From Listeria innocua (GTDB taxonomy: Bacteria; Bacillota; Bacilli; Lactobacillales; Listeriaceae), in NCBI RefSeq assembly GCF_028596125.1, contig NZ_CP117229.1, positions 1,658,001 to 1,722,000 on the forward strand: a stretch of DNA of 64,000 nt. Direction: 5' to 3'. A program made the translations under genes and the position numbers. Below are positions 8,472 through 17,552 of the stretch, piece by piece. Each line of letters opens with the position of its first letter. Position 1 is the first letter of the stretch. A model generated the notes under the pieces. The model ran no database searches. It had not been told where the DNA came from and saw nothing but the letters and a program-made list of their open reading frames with translations.

Positions 8472-9845
8472 TTAGCGTCGTTGTAGTAATGTTACTGTCT
8501 CGACATGAGCTGTTTGCGGGAACATATCAACGGGTTGCATATAGCGAATTTGATATTTCTTCGCTAGCAAGGCTAAATCACGAGCAAGCGTAGACGGGTT
8601 ACATGATACGTAAACAAGTTGTTTTGCTTCTACTTGTAACAGCGATTTAATTAAACCTTGGTCACAGCCACTTCTTGGTGGGTCAACGATGACTGCATCC
8701 GGGCGGAAACCTTCTTTCACCCATTTAGGCAATACGTCTTCTGCTTTTCCTACTTCATAATAAACGTTTTCGATGCCATTTTTCTCCGCATTTCGTTTGG
8801 CGTCTTCAATGGATTCTGGAATAATATCCATACCTCGAACTTCTTTAACTTTGCCGGCAAATGCTTGGCCGATTGTTCCAACACCGCAATAAGCATCTAC
8901 TAATGTTTCACTGCCTGTTAGTACGAGCGCTTTCTCAACTTCTTGGTAGAGCCGCTCTGTTTGGAACGGGTTTAATTGGAAAAAGGCACGCGCTGATAAA
9001 TCGAATTCGAGTTCCATTAATTTTTCTTCAATGCTTTCTTTTCCTGCTAAAAGGAACGTTTCGTCACCAAAAATAAGTGAGGATTTTGCTTGGTTGACGT
9101 TTTGCATAATCGAAGTGACTTCTGGAAGAGCTGCTTCGATTTCTGCTAGCATTTCGCGTTTTTTAGGTAACTTTTTACTATTTGTAATGAAGACGAGTTG
9201 TGTTTCACCGGTTTTCACGCCTGTACGGACGACGATTGTTCGGACGATGCCACTGCCTGCTTTTTCATCATAAATCGGCACGCCGTATTTTTCGAGTAAA
9301 TCACGGACAAAATTCGTTACTTTAATGGTAACGGGTTGTTGGACGATACAATCTTCAATCGGAACAAGTTGGTGAGAATTGGCTCCGAAAAGTCCTGTTT
9401 CAACTTGACCACTGCCTACCATTCTTGTTTGGAATTGGCTTTTATTGCGGTAACGCCATGGGTCTTCCATTCCGATTGTTGGACGGATTTTTAATTTTGT
9501 TGGATCGATTTTTGTATGTTTTTCGATTGATTGAATAACAATATCTCTTTTTAATTCAAGTTGGGCGCTATAGGCCACATGTTGCAGCTGGCAACCACCA
9601 CACGCCTCGTAAACTGGGCAAGGTGCGGTAACTCGGTTTGGAGATTTTTTACGGATTTTATTTAATTTTGCTTCGGTGAAACGATCGCGAACTTTGACCG
9701 CTTCGACAACTACTTCTTCACCGGTAATTGCGCCAGGTACAAATACAACTGCTTTTTTAAAGTAGCCGATTCCTTCCCCGTTGATTCCCATGCGTCGAAT
9801 AGTTAGCGGGAATTTTTGTCCTTCTTCTACAGGATTTTGATTCAT
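8472..9845 (-). CDS. RNA (uracil-5-)-methyltransferase, RlmD/RlmCD-like
   Basis: A 457-residue SAM-dependent enzyme that methylates uridine C5 in RNA, most likely 23S rRNA. It starts with a TRAM RNA-binding domain (residues about 8-65). A four-cysteine iron-sulfur motif follows, read as [14 protein letters not shown] plus a later Cys, then the Rossmann methyltransferase with the SAM-binding [10 protein letters not shown], the VDPPRSGC motif and the catalytic cysteine in [18 protein letters not shown] precedes the ATG at 9845. A second gene of the same family lies at 60758-62119, so the genome carries two paralogues; which rRNA position each modifies cannot be told from sequence. Confidence 0.9.
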   Translation of the reverse strand: MNQNPVEEGQKFPLTIRRMGINGEGIGYFKKAVVFVPGAITGEEVVVEAVKVRDRFTEAKLNKIRKKSPNRVTAPCPVYEACGGCQLQHVAYSAQLELKRDIVIQSIEKHTKIDPTKLKIRPTIGMEDPWRYRNKSQFQTRMVGSGQVETGLFGANSHQLVPIEDCIVQQPVTIKVTNFVRDLLEKYGVPIYDEKAGSGIVRTIVVRTGVKTGETQLVFITNSKKLPKKREMLAEIEAALPEVTSIMQNVNQAKSSLIFGDETFLLAGKESIEEKLMELEFDLSARAFFQLNPFQTERLYQEVEKALVLTGSETLVDAYCGVGTIGQAFAGKVKEVRGMDIIPESIEDAKRNAEKNGIENVYYEVGKAEDVLPKWVKEGFRPDAVIVDPPRSGCDQGLIKSLLQVEAKQLVYVSCNPSTLARDLALLAKKYQIRYMQPVDMFPQTAHVETVTLLQRR

Positions 9846-9909
9846 TATTTTCCTCCATCATTCCAAGTCTTCATTAATACTAACAAAAAAACAGCCACTT
9901 GTCAGTAGT

Positions 9910-10293
9910 TTATGGCATGATTTCAAGACTTTCATCGACAATAATACTTTTTTCGACAGAACGAACCATCGAACAGTATTTTGGGGTTAATTTTAGCGCT
10001 TTTTCAAGTGGATTAGGATCCAAATCAGCACCAGTTATTTTAAAATGAAGATGAATCGCGCTAATCCGGTTTTCTTCTTCAGGAATACGTTCCATTGTTG
10101 CATCTACCCATAAATCAGTAAAATCCACTCGTTTTTTCCTTAAAATGTTACGAAAAACAATGGCGCTACAACTGGCAATAGACATCAACATCAAATCTGC
10201 TGGTGAATAATCGGTCATTTTATCATCAATTAAAAAATCTCCTGTGTCAAACCCATTTTCGGTATAAACTAGCTTTAATGGTTTTGTCATCAT
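9910..10293 (-). CDS. OsmC/Ohr-family protein
   Basis: A 127-residue OsmC-fold protein. The family reduces organic hydroperoxides with two conserved cysteines, and both are visible here: SIASCSA near residue 42 and KYCSMVRS near residue 106. There is no signal peptide. The sequence resembles the general OsmC/YhfA-type branch more than Ohr, so peroxidase activity is likely but not certain. Two ATGs in tandem (10293 and 10290) follow GAGGGATA. It is upstream of and codirectional with the RNA methyltransferase gene, 64 bases away, with no terminator between. Confidence 0.82.
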   Translation of the reverse strand: MMTKPLKLVYTENGFDTGDFLIDDKMTDYSPADLMLMSIASCSAIVFRNILRKKRVDFTDLWVDATMERIPEEENRISAIHLHFKITGADLDPNPLEKALKLTPKYCSMVRSVEKSIIVDESLEIMP

Positions 10294-10395
10294 TATCCCT
10301 CATTTCTTCTCTTTTATCGTACAAAAAATCTCCTTATTAAGCAAATTAGTAGTATAATGAACAGATAGTCGACCAAAAAGGAGGCTACTCGTGTT

Positions 10396-11040
10396 ATGGA
10401 AGGAGTAGGAAATAAAGTGATTGTTTTAGCAGGAATGATTGGCGCTGGGAAAAGTAGTTATACAGAGCTAATTGCAAATGAACTTGGAACAAAGGCATTT
10501 TATGAAAGCATTAAGGATAATCGCATCCTTGAAATGTTTTATGATGACCCAAAAAGATGGGCTTTTGCCTTACAAATATATTTTTTAAATACCCGTTTTC
10601 GCAGTATTAAAGCTGCATTAACGGATCAAAATAATGTGCTTGATCGAAGCATTTATGAGGATGCGCTTTTTACGCAAATTAATTTTGAAGAAGGTAATAT
10701 TTCGGAACCTGAGATGGATACATATCTTGATTTGCTTGATAATATGATGGAAGAACTTGCATATATGCCAAAAAAAGCGCCGGATTTATTGATTTATTTG
10801 CGCGGAAGTTTAGATACTGTTTTAAGTAGAATTTCCTTGCGTGGCCGTCCTTATGAGCAAACCTTTGATAATCCTGGCTTACTTGATTACTATAAGCATC
10901 TCCACAGTCGCTACGATAGCTGGTTTGAGTCTTATGATAAAAGTGATACACTCGTTATTAATATTGATGAAGTTGATATTAATAAACCAAGCGACGCGAA
11001 ATACGTCATGCAACTCATTCATGAAAAATTAAAACGCTAA
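10396..11040 (+). CDS. Deoxynucleoside kinase (dGK/dCK/dAK family)
   Basis: A 214-residue kinase that phosphorylates deoxynucleosides for nucleotide salvage. The P-loop GMIGAGKSS is at 13-21, the substrate/DRS motif appears as LDRSIYEDALF, and the lid arginines as SLRGRPYEQ. Length matches bacterial deoxyguanosine or deoxyadenosine kinases. In many Bacilli two such genes lie in tandem; here only one is present. Start at 10396 has GGAGG upstream with rather long spacing (11 bases). The precise base preference is not readable. A strong hairpin overlaps the stop codon. Confidence 0.9.
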   Translation: MEGVGNKVIVLAGMIGAGKSSYTELIANELGTKAFYESIKDNRILEMFYDDPKRWAFALQIYFLNTRFRSIKAALTDQNNVLDRSIYEDALFTQINFEEGNISEPEMDTYLDLLDNMMEELAYMPKKAPDLLIYLRGSLDTVLSRISLRGRPYEQTFDNPGLLDYYKHLHSRYDSWFESYDKSDTLVINIDEVDINKPSDAKYVMQLIHEKLKR

Positions 11041-11069
11041 AACTGCTCACTGCAGTTTTAGCGTTTTTT
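11031..11069. terminator. Terminator overlapping the kinase stop codon
   Basis: A 16-bp stem AAAACGCTAAAACTGC / GCAGTTTTAGCGTTTT (11031-11067) followed by further T. The left arm includes the end of the kinase gene. It also faces the convergent YihY-type gene ending at 11068. Confidence 0.88.
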
Positions 11070-11964
11070 AATTGATTTCGCCTAGTTCTTTTTTCTTTTT
11101 ACGGATTGCAAGTGTTGCATTTAGCTCTCCGCCGATCATTAAAATAATACCAGTTAAGTAAAACCACAACATTAAAATAATAATCACACCGATACTACCA
11201 TATGTTGCGGAATAATTGCCGAAGTTATTTACGTAATACGCAAATCCAACTGAAGCTATTGTCCAGCCAATGGTTGAAAAAAGAGCTCCAGGGAGAACAC
11301 TAATTAACGTACTACGTCTATTTGGCGCCACCCAATATAAAAAGGTAAAGACGACAAAAATAACGACGAGCGTAACAGTCCAACGAAGATTATTCCAAAA
11401 ACTAAGAAAGTCTTCCGAGAAATTCAAATGGTTAATTAAAAACATTCCAATTTGTTGTCCAAATACGAGTAATAGCAAAGTTGCCCCCACCGTTGCAAGC
11501 ATTGCTAAAGTGAAAAACATCGATAATAATCGTTGTACGACATAATTCCGTTTATTCGTAACTCCATATGCTTTATTGAGCGATTTCATTACGGCATTCA
11601 TACCATTAGATGCCGACCATAAAGTCGCGATAATCCCGATAGAAAGTAATCCGCCATTTTTCTGCGTTAGTAAGGTATTTAAATTTTCTTCTAAAAAGTC
11701 CATAATCTGATCTGGTGCAAATTCTTTTATCATATTAAAAACCGAATCTTTATCAATATGAAGATAAGCGAGCAAAGTGGCCGCGATTAGAAGCATTGGG
11801 AAAATCGAAAACAGCATATAATAAGCTAACTGTGCTGCATTCCCAGAAACATCATTTCGCCCTACTCGTGCGCTTACTGTTTGGCCCACTTGGACAATTC
11901 CGTTATGTTTAATATATTTTACTACTTTTTTCCACACTGATAAGGCCCCCTTTTTTATAGTCAT
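11068..11964 (-). CDS. YihY/BrkB-family inner membrane protein
   Basis: A 298-residue membrane protein of the YihY/virulence factor BrkB family, once wrongly called ribonuclease BN. About six hydrophobic helices are visible, with family landmarks AAQLAYYMLFSIFPMLL near the N-terminus and ATLWSASNGMNAVMKSLNKAYG in the middle. The C-terminal tail is highly charged (IRKKKKELGEIN). The molecular role of the family is not settled. The ATG at 11964 has no clear ribosome site; a GTG at 11937 has GGGGG at good spacing and may be the true start, giving 289 residues. Confidence 0.85.
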   Translation of the reverse strand: MTIKKGALSVWKKVVKYIKHNGIVQVGQTVSARVGRNDVSGNAAQLAYYMLFSIFPMLLIAATLLAYLHIDKDSVFNMIKEFAPDQIMDFLEENLNTLLTQKNGGLLSIGIIATLWSASNGMNAVMKSLNKAYGVTNKRNYVVQRLLSMFFTLAMLATVGATLLLLVFGQQIGMFLINHLNFSEDFLSFWNNLRWTVTLVVIFVVFTFLYWVAPNRRSTLISVLPGALFSTIGWTIASVGFAYYVNNFGNYSATYGSIGVIIILMLWFYLTGIILMIGGELNATLAIRKKKKELGEIN

Positions 11965-12028
11965 TCATCTGGAAGTTTTTCTTCTATTATGGTAAAATTT
12001 TGTCTATTAGCTTGAAAGGAGCAAAAAG

Positions 12029-12250
12029 ATGAATCTTGAAACCCCTTCACAGGAAAACTTAGATTTTATGTTAGCAGAAATTACTACTAAACTAAAAATG
12101 GTGAATGTTGGCGTTTTTGAAAATCTCGAGCTTGACTCTGTTGATTATAACGCACTTACTGATATTTATCAGCTAATTAAACGCAAATCAAATTTTAGCC
12201 CACGCGAAATGCAATTATTTGCAGAAGAGTTGCGTCGGATTAGAAAATAA
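12029..12250 (+). CDS. UPF0435 (DUF1128) family protein
   Basis: A 73-residue, mostly helical, cytoplasmic protein matching the UPF0435/DUF1128 family found across Bacillales. The ATG at 12029 follows AAAGGAG at good spacing. It is a single-gene unit ending in a small hairpin terminator. The family has no known function; I recognise it by length, by the opening NLETPSQENLDFMLAEI and by its place next to the YihY gene. Confidence 0.85.
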   Translation: MNLETPSQENLDFMLAEITTKLKMVNVGVFENLELDSVDYNALTDIYQLIKRKSNFSPREMQLFAEELRRIRK

Positions 12251-12262
12251 AACAAATTCCAG

Positions 12263-12282
12263 CCACTATTTAGTGGTTTTTT
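12263..12282. terminator. Terminator between UPF0435 and AAC(3)-like genes
   Basis: Short hairpin CCACTA-TT-TAGTGG (12263-12276) followed by TTTTTTG on the plus strand, ending the small gene and lying just before the convergent gene's stop at 12270; the two overlap. Confidence 0.7.
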
Positions 12283-13064
12283 GTTTGGAAATAATCGGTC
12301 CCAAAATCTACTAAATCACGCATATCATAGATTTTAGTTGGCGCTCCTATAATCGTCGTTGGGTGAAAATCACGTTCTTTCTCATATGTACGACCTAACG
12401 CGATAAACGCTTCACTGTTATAATCAATTTCCTGATACTTCTCCCAAACAATCTCACCTTGTTTCAAAAATGCAGCTTGATTTTCGATAAGCGGAAATAC
12501 ATTTGACCTCTCTTCTGCTAAATGAAGAGAAGTATTATTATTGTTATCCACTCCAAACAAAATGATTTTAGCCGAAAGTTGATATAACTTACCAAGCGGT
12601 GAATCATCCCCTAAACTTTTCGAAAGAGGCTGGTGAGCAAGTATTTCTTCTTTATCTTTCCCCCATGCACAAAACGAATGATATGGATGAAAACTGCGCG
12701 CCACATCCGGCATAGCTCGGAATGTTTCCGCAATGACGCCCATACTGCGAGTTGGTGTTACTAATGGATCAAAGGGTGGCGTTTCTGCTCGGATTATTTT
12801 CCACCAGCTTTCTGGAACAGGAGGATTTTCCCACTTTGCCGGATCGCTCAATTGTCCAGTTTGCGCTGGCATGACGATATTTCCATTAATGCCAACTGTC
12901 TCTTGAAGTGCATAAATCACCGCCACCGGTCCCCCGCAAATCCAGTGTGCTTTTGACATGGAGGCATGAAAAATAACCGTATCACCTTCTTTAATACCCG
13001 CTTTTTTCAGGTCTGACACGATTTTTTGTTTTGTTGCTGGTTTTTTCGTTCGCCAGATGGCCAT
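12270..13064 (-). CDS. Aminoglycoside N(3)-acetyltransferase family protein
   Basis: A 264-residue member of the AAC(3)/Antibiotic_NAT family, which uses acetyl-CoA. Visible family blocks are GIKEGDTVIFHASMSKAHW, CGGPVAVIYALQETVG, GNIVMPAQTGQLSDP, TPTRSMGVIAETFRAMP and RSFHPYHSFCAWG. Chromosomal homologues such as YokD of B. subtilis often do not give aminoglycoside resistance, so the natural substrate is open. The ATG at 13064 has GGGAG 6 bases upstream; GTG codons at 13091 and 13088 sit on top of an AGAGG and are less likely. The leader contains an unusual nested inverted repeat. Confidence 0.85.
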   Translation of the reverse strand: MAIWRTKKPATKQKIVSDLKKAGIKEGDTVIFHASMSKAHWICGGPVAVIYALQETVGINGNIVMPAQTGQLSDPAKWENPPVPESWWKIIRAETPPFDPLVTPTRSMGVIAETFRAMPDVARSFHPYHSFCAWGKDKEEILAHQPLSKSLGDDSPLGKLYQLSAKIILFGVDNNNNTSLHLAEERSNVFPLIENQAAFLKQGEIVWEKYQEIDYNSEAFIALGRTYEKERDFHPTTIIGAPTKIYDMRDLVDFGTDYFQTKNH

Positions 13065-13104
13065 TTTTTCTCCCAATTGCTCTGTCACCACCTCTAAAAA
13101 ATAA

Positions 13105-13194
13105 AGCCAGATGCCTAGAAAAAAACGTCAAAGTAAAACAGATGTAATAACTACATGTGTTTTTACTCGAATTCTGTTCTAAATGCATCTGGCT
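13105..13194. repeat. Nested inverted-repeat element before the AAC(3)-like gene
   Basis: Outer arms AGCCAGATGC (13105-13114) and GCATCTGGCT (13185-13194) are perfectly complementary and 70 bases apart. Inside, AGTAAAACAGATGTA and TACATGTGTTTTTACT form a second near-perfect stem around a short loop. On the minus strand the outer right arm is followed by TTATTTTTT, so it may end the map transcript, yet it sits in the AAC(3)-like leader. It could be a terminator, a leader structure or a remnant mobile hairpin. Confidence 0.65.
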
Positions 13195-13205
13195 AACTAG
13201 TTTAA

Positions 13206-13964
13206 TTAATCGTTTTCGCCTTGATACGTTAAAATTTCTGGGCCATCTTTTGTAATAGCAAAAGTGTGTTCATATTGAGCTGATAAAGATCCATCAACGG
13301 TTCTTGCAGTCCAGCCGTTATCGTCCATTTTAGCTTTCCAAGCGCCCATGTTTACCATTGGTTCGACGGTAATAACCATACCTTCTTTTAAGCGTAGTCC
13401 TTTTCCAGCTTTACCATAATGCGGAATATCTGGTTTTTCATGTAAAGTAGGTCCAACACCGTGGCCGATAAACTCACGTACAACAGCAAGATTTTCAGAC
13501 TCTACGTATGTTTGGATAGCGTGACCAATGTCGCCTACTCGTGCTCCTACTTGTGCTTGTTCAATCCCAAGATAAAGTGCTTTATGCGTTACATCCATTA
13601 AATGCTTCACTTCATCAGAAACTTCACCTACTGCATAAGTCCAAGCTGAATCAGCAAGCGCACCGTGATAGTTCACGACCATATCTACTGTAATAATATC
13701 GCCTTGATTTAACTTCTGTTTGCGCGGAAAACCATGACAAATTTCATCATTGATACTTGCACAAATGGCATATTCGTAGCCTTCAAACCCTTTTTGTTCT
13801 GGAGTTGCGCCATTTTTACGTAAAAATTCATCTGTAAATACTTCTAAATCCCAGCTAGTAATACCAGGTTTAATGATTTTTTTTAGTTCTTTATGCGTAT
13901 CGGCAAGGATTTTCCCCGCTGCTTTCATCTCATCAATTTCACGTCTTGATTTGAGTGTAATCAT
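13206..13964 (-). CDS. map: Type I methionine aminopeptidase
   Basis: A 252-residue metalloprotease that removes the N-terminal methionine from new proteins. The five metal ligands of the pita-bread fold are in context: Asp in ITVDMVV, Asp in ALADSAW, His in GHGVGPTLHE, Glu in ITVEPMV and Glu in YEHTFAIT. Length and the opening MITLKSRREIDEM fit the family. I prefer the ATG at 13964, with GGGAA upstream, to the ATG nine bases earlier that overlaps this site. This copy is outside the ribosomal protein cluster where Firmicutes usually keep map, so the genome may hold two. Confidence 0.93.
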   Translation of the reverse strand: MITLKSRREIDEMKAAGKILADTHKELKKIIKPGITSWDLEVFTDEFLRKNGATPEQKGFEGYEYAICASINDEICHGFPRKQKLNQGDIITVDMVVNYHGALADSAWTYAVGEVSDEVKHLMDVTHKALYLGIEQAQVGARVGDIGHAIQTYVESENLAVVREFIGHGVGPTLHEKPDIPHYGKAGKGLRLKEGMVITVEPMVNMGAWKAKMDDNGWTARTVDGSLSAQYEHTFAITKDGPEILTYQGEND

Positions 13965-14153
13965 TCTTTTCATTCCCTTCTAAAATTTCCACTATTTACT
14001 ATTATAGCTCGAAAACCGTTAGAAATAAAGTAATCCGGAAAAAAGGTTGCAGTTTTTCTGAAGACATTTATAATAGAATGTATCAGTTGAAAAAATGGTA
14101 GACTGGTTTGTGCCATTTTAAACAATAAAAAATTCAGAAAATGGGGATGCAAA

Positions 14154-14600
14154 ATGACAAAAGTTATGATCGTTTATGCCAGCATGACTGGTAATACACA
14201 AGAAATTGCCGACATTTTAGGTGAAGAATTAGAAAAATACGATATTGAAGTTGAAATTGAAGAGTGTATTTCAGTTGATCCTGAAGATTTGTTAGAATAT
14301 GACGGTGCATTAATCGGTGGCTACACTTATGATGATGGTCAACTACCTGATGAATTTGTTGATTTTTATGAAGATATGGCCGACGTTGATTTTAGCGGCA
14401 AAGTTTGCGCTTCTTTCGGTTCTGGCGATACTTTTTATGATGAATATTGCTTAACAGTTGATTTAGTTGAAACTCGTCTGAAAGAACAAGGCGCGACAGT
14501 TCCAGTTGCTGGGCTAAAAGTTGACCTTGATCCTGACGAAGAAGATGTTGTTCGCGCAGAAAGTTATGCAAAAACTTTTGTCGAGGCATTAAAAGGATAA
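14154..14600 (+). CDS. Short-chain flavodoxin
   Basis: A 148-residue, strongly acidic FMN-binding electron carrier. The phosphate loop is ASMTGNTQE (residues 9-17), the FMN-stacking loops are around GGYTYDDGQLPDE and FGSGDTFYDEYC. The size is that of short-chain flavodoxins like YkuN/YkuP. It would donate electrons in the cytoplasm; no partner gene is adjacent. The ATG at 14154 follows GGGGATG. It is a single gene closed by a strong terminator, divergent from map. Confidence 0.92.
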   Translation: MTKVMIVYASMTGNTQEIADILGEELEKYDIEVEIEECISVDPEDLLEYDGALIGGYTYDDGQLPDEFVDFYEDMADVDFSGKVCASFGSGDTFYDEYCLTVDLVETRLKEQGATVPVAGLKVDLDPDEEDVVRAESYAKTFVEALKG

Positions 14601-14605
14601 TTACA

Positions 14606-14638
14606 AAGCAAGTCCTCTTTTTCGGACTTGCTTTTTTA
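14606..14638 (+). terminator. Flavodoxin terminator
   Basis: Perfect 10-bp stem AAGCAAGTCC / GGACTTGCTT (14606-14633) with an eight-base loop and a T tract. Confidence 0.88.
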
Positions 14639-14737
14639 TTTATTTAAAAATAGCAAAAACAGTAGCCTCGTGGTTGCTTTACCTCATTAATTGAGATACA
14701 ATTCTCGTATTGAATAAAAAGATTGGAGTGATTAATT

Positions 14738-15970
14738 ATGACAGTATTTAGTGAAAAATTAGAAAAGTATGCAGAATTGATTGTAAAAGTTGGTGTAAAC
14801 GTCCAACCTGAACAGAAAGTAGTAATTATGGCTCCAGTTGACGCGGCTCCACTAGTGCGCCTTATTTCCAAATATGCTTTTGAAGTAGGCGCAGAGGATG
14901 TCATTATGGATTGGCGCGATGAAGAATTAGGCGCATTACGTTACAAAAATGCTCCACTACGCGTTTTTGAAAGTGCTCCGGTTCACCGTGTTGCAGAAAA
15001 AACAGAACTTGCCAAAGAAGGCGCTTGTTTTATTTCAATCACATCTGAAGATCCAGATTTACTAAATGGCGTAGATAGCAACAAAATTGCCACTTTCCAG
15101 AAAACAATGGGTGGCGCAATGAGCGAGTTTCGTGAGTTAATGCAAGCAAATGTTGTAAGCTGGACAGTTGTTGCAGCAGCTTCACAAGGTTGGGCAGCAA
15201 AAGTATTCCCAGATTTAACACCTGAAGAACAAATGGAAACACTTTGGGAAGCTATTTTTGAAACAACTCGTATTAACACTGAAAACCCGGTAGAAACTTG
15301 GAAAAATCATGATCAAACACTTGCTGCCAAAGCAGAAAGTTTAAATGAAAAACAATTTACTTCTTTACATTATACGGCTCCTGGAACTGACCTTACAATT
15401 GGTCTTCCAAAAAACCATCTTTGGGTTGGCGCTGGTAGTAAGAACAAAAAAGGACATGAATTTATGGCCAATATGCCAACAGAAGAAGTTTTCTGTTGTG
15501 CGGATAAACTAAAAGTGGAAGGTTATGTTTCAAGCACGAAACCACTTAGTTATGCAGGAAATATTATTGATGACTTCAAAATCACTTTCGAAAAAGGTCG
15601 TATTGTTGGCGTTGAAGCTGCATCTGGCGAAGAAATTTTAAAAGATTTAATCGCAACGGATGAAGGTTCTCATTATTTAGGCGAAGTGGCTCTAGTTCCA
15701 GATCCATCCCCTATTTCCCAATCTGGCATTTTATTCTACAACACGCTATTTGACGAAAATGCATCTAACCACCTAGCAATCGGTAGTGCGTATGCGTTTA
15801 ATGTTAAAGGTGGCGAAGAAATGTCTCGCGAAGAATTAGAAGCTGCTGGTGTAAACAATAGTTTGACACACGTTGACTTCATGATTGGTTCTTCTGAAAT
15901 GGACATTGATGGTGTAACCGAATCTGGTGAAGTTGTTCCTGTTTTCCGTAAAGGTGATTGGGCATTCTAA
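14738..15970 (+). CDS. M29-family aminopeptidase (AmpS/PepS/AmpT type)
   Basis: A 410-residue cytoplasmic metallo-aminopeptidase of family M29. The family's metal-site segments are visible in the C-terminal half: GVEAASGEE, EGSHYLGEVALVP, NTLFDENASNHLAIGSAY and THVDFMIGS. These enzymes release N-terminal residues from peptides with broad preference, aiding peptide nutrition and protein turnover. Length matches AmpS of B. subtilis and PepS of streptococci. The ATG at 14738 follows a GGAGTG site. A terminator-like hairpin follows before the MFS gene. Confidence 0.92.
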   Translation: MTVFSEKLEKYAELIVKVGVNVQPEQKVVIMAPVDAAPLVRLISKYAFEVGAEDVIMDWRDEELGALRYKNAPLRVFESAPVHRVAEKTELAKEGACFISITSEDPDLLNGVDSNKIATFQKTMGGAMSEFRELMQANVVSWTVVAAASQGWAAKVFPDLTPEEQMETLWEAIFETTRINTENPVETWKNHDQTLAAKAESLNEKQFTSLHYTAPGTDLTIGLPKNHLWVGAGSKNKKGHEFMANMPTEEVFCCADKLKVEGYVSSTKPLSYAGNIIDDFKITFEKGRIVGVEAASGEEILKDLIATDEGSHYLGEVALVPDPSPISQSGILFYNTLFDENASNHLAIGSAYAFNVKGGEEMSREELEAAGVNNSLTHVDFMIGSSEMDIDGVTESGEVVPVFRKGDWAF

Positions 15971-15999
15971 TCCTTTTTTAAACCTTATACCTTTTGCGT

Positions 16000-16036
16000 A
16001 AAACCCTTGTAGCTCTTTGCTTTCAAGGGTTTTCGT
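16000..16036 (+). terminator. Terminator of the aminopeptidase gene
   Basis: Perfect 10-bp stem AAAACCCTTG / CAAGGGTTTT (16000-16033) with a 14-base loop, followed by CGTTTG. Confidence 0.75.
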
Positions 16037-16072
16037 TTGTTATTTTTCATAAAAGAGAGCGAGGTGCATTAG

Positions 16073-17332
16073 ATGAAATTTAGAACTTGGGACATCAATT
16101 TAAAAGTAAGGCTTTTTGGGGAAGCACTACTCGATATTTCGTTTTGGATGGTCTTCCCCTTTTTAACAATTTATTTTTCTGAAAGTATTGGGCGCGAACT
16201 GACGAGCCTTTTGCTGATTATTTCGCAAGTTTTGGCGGTTTTCACAGCTTTGCTTGGCGGTTACTTCGCTGATAACTTTGGTAGAAAACGGATGATGAGT
16301 ATTTCTGTCATTGGTGAAGGCTTCGGTTTTCTTGTTTTTGCAATAGGTGCACTCCATGTAGTTGACTCTCCTTACTTAAGTTTTGCTGGGTTTGCCATTG
16401 CCAGTGTTTTCATGGCTTTTTATCAGCCTGCGAGTCAAGCGATGATTGCTGATGTCGTACCTCCTGAACACCGGACACATATTTATTCTGTTTTCTACAT
16501 GATGATTAATATCGCAGTGGTTATCGGACCGATTCTGGGTTCTGTACTATTTTATAATTTTACGACTGAAACATTACTTGCGATTGTTTGCGCGGATTTA
16601 TTATTACTCTTTTTACTACAAAAATTTGGTCATGAAACAGCACCACTTTTAGTTAACCCTGATTTGCAAAAAGAAGTTGTTCGGAAAAGTATTGGAGCTG
16701 TTTTATTGGAGCAACTTAAAAATTATAAAGTTATTTTTAAGGATAAGATTTTCTTCTTATACATTATTGCTGGCATTATTGTTTCTCAGTCGTTTATGCA
16801 ACTGGATTTACTATTCCCGCTATATATTAAAGAAGTTATCGGTGCATCTAACTTGTTCGCGTTTCATTTTACTGGGGAGCAGCTGTTTGGTGTAATTGTT
16901 TCTATCAACGGATTCTTTGTGGCAGCTTTAACAGTCGTTGTTACTCGCTGGATGAGTCATTTTAGAGAGAAATTTGTTTTTATGAATTCTTCTTTCCTTT
17001 ATGCAGTTGCCATATTCTTGTTTGGTATTTCCACTGGTCCATGGGGTGCGATTTGCGCAATTATTCTCTTTAGTTTTGCGGAACTGATGACAGTTGGTTT
17101 ACAACAAACCTTTGTATCCCAATTAGCTCCGGAAGATAAGCGAGCAATGTATTTTTCTGCTGCTGGTCTCCGTTATACGCTTGGTAAAGTTATTGCCCCA
17201 CTCGCGATTACGCTTTCTACTTTAATTGGCTACACTGGAACTTTTACAATTATTGGTGTTTTGGCGCTCGTTAGTGGATTAATTTATTATTATATGTATT
17301 CGGAATTTGAAAAACAACGTAAAGTTTCCTAA
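16073..17332 (+). CDS. MFS transporter, probable drug or solute exporter
   Basis: A 419-residue major facilitator protein with twelve hydrophobic segments. The family motif between helices 2 and 3 reads GGYFADNFGRKRMM, and helix 5 has the VIGPILGSVLF pattern, a motif-C-like signature of antiporters. It resembles the MdtH/YttB-type multidrug branch. Substrate cannot be assigned. The ATG at 16073 has GAGGTG upstream. It stands alone between two terminators. Confidence 0.85.
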   Translation: MKFRTWDINLKVRLFGEALLDISFWMVFPFLTIYFSESIGRELTSLLLIISQVLAVFTALLGGYFADNFGRKRMMSISVIGEGFGFLVFAIGALHVVDSPYLSFAGFAIASVFMAFYQPASQAMIADVVPPEHRTHIYSVFYMMINIAVVIGPILGSVLFYNFTTETLLAIVCADLLLLFLLQKFGHETAPLLVNPDLQKEVVRKSIGAVLLEQLKNYKVIFKDKIFFLYIIAGIIVSQSFMQLDLLFPLYIKEVIGASNLFAFHFTGEQLFGVIVSINGFFVAALTVVVTRWMSHFREKFVFMNSSFLYAVAIFLFGISTGPWGAICAIILFSFAELMTVGLQQTFVSQLAPEDKRAMYFSAAGLRYTLGKVIAPLAITLSTLIGYTGTFTIIGVLALVSGLIYYYMYSEFEKQRKVS

Positions 17333-17335
17333 TGA

Positions 17336-17370
17336 AAAACGACTATCTATGGATGGATAGTCGTTTTTTG
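17336..17370 (+). terminator. MFS gene terminator
   Basis: Perfect 12-bp stem AAAACGACTATC / GATAGTCGTTTT (17336-17367) followed by TT. Confidence 0.88.
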
Positions 17371-17552
17371 ATTGGATTACTTTTTTTACGATTTTTTTAC
17401 GAAATGGCTAAAACACCAGCTTTATTCCGCGTTTAAATTACCTTTTGATGTCAAGCATGTTTAAATAATGCTTATAAGGTGAAAAGAGTCTATACTGTTA
17501 TTTATACACCTAGAATTGACTCGTTATTTTTAATAGAAAGTTAGGTGTGAGA

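Noticed and set aside
12270-13064. Calling the AAC(3)-family gene an aminoglycoside resistance determinant
   Set aside because: Chromosomal homologues in Bacillales often lack this activity, and the context is housekeeping; only family membership is supported.
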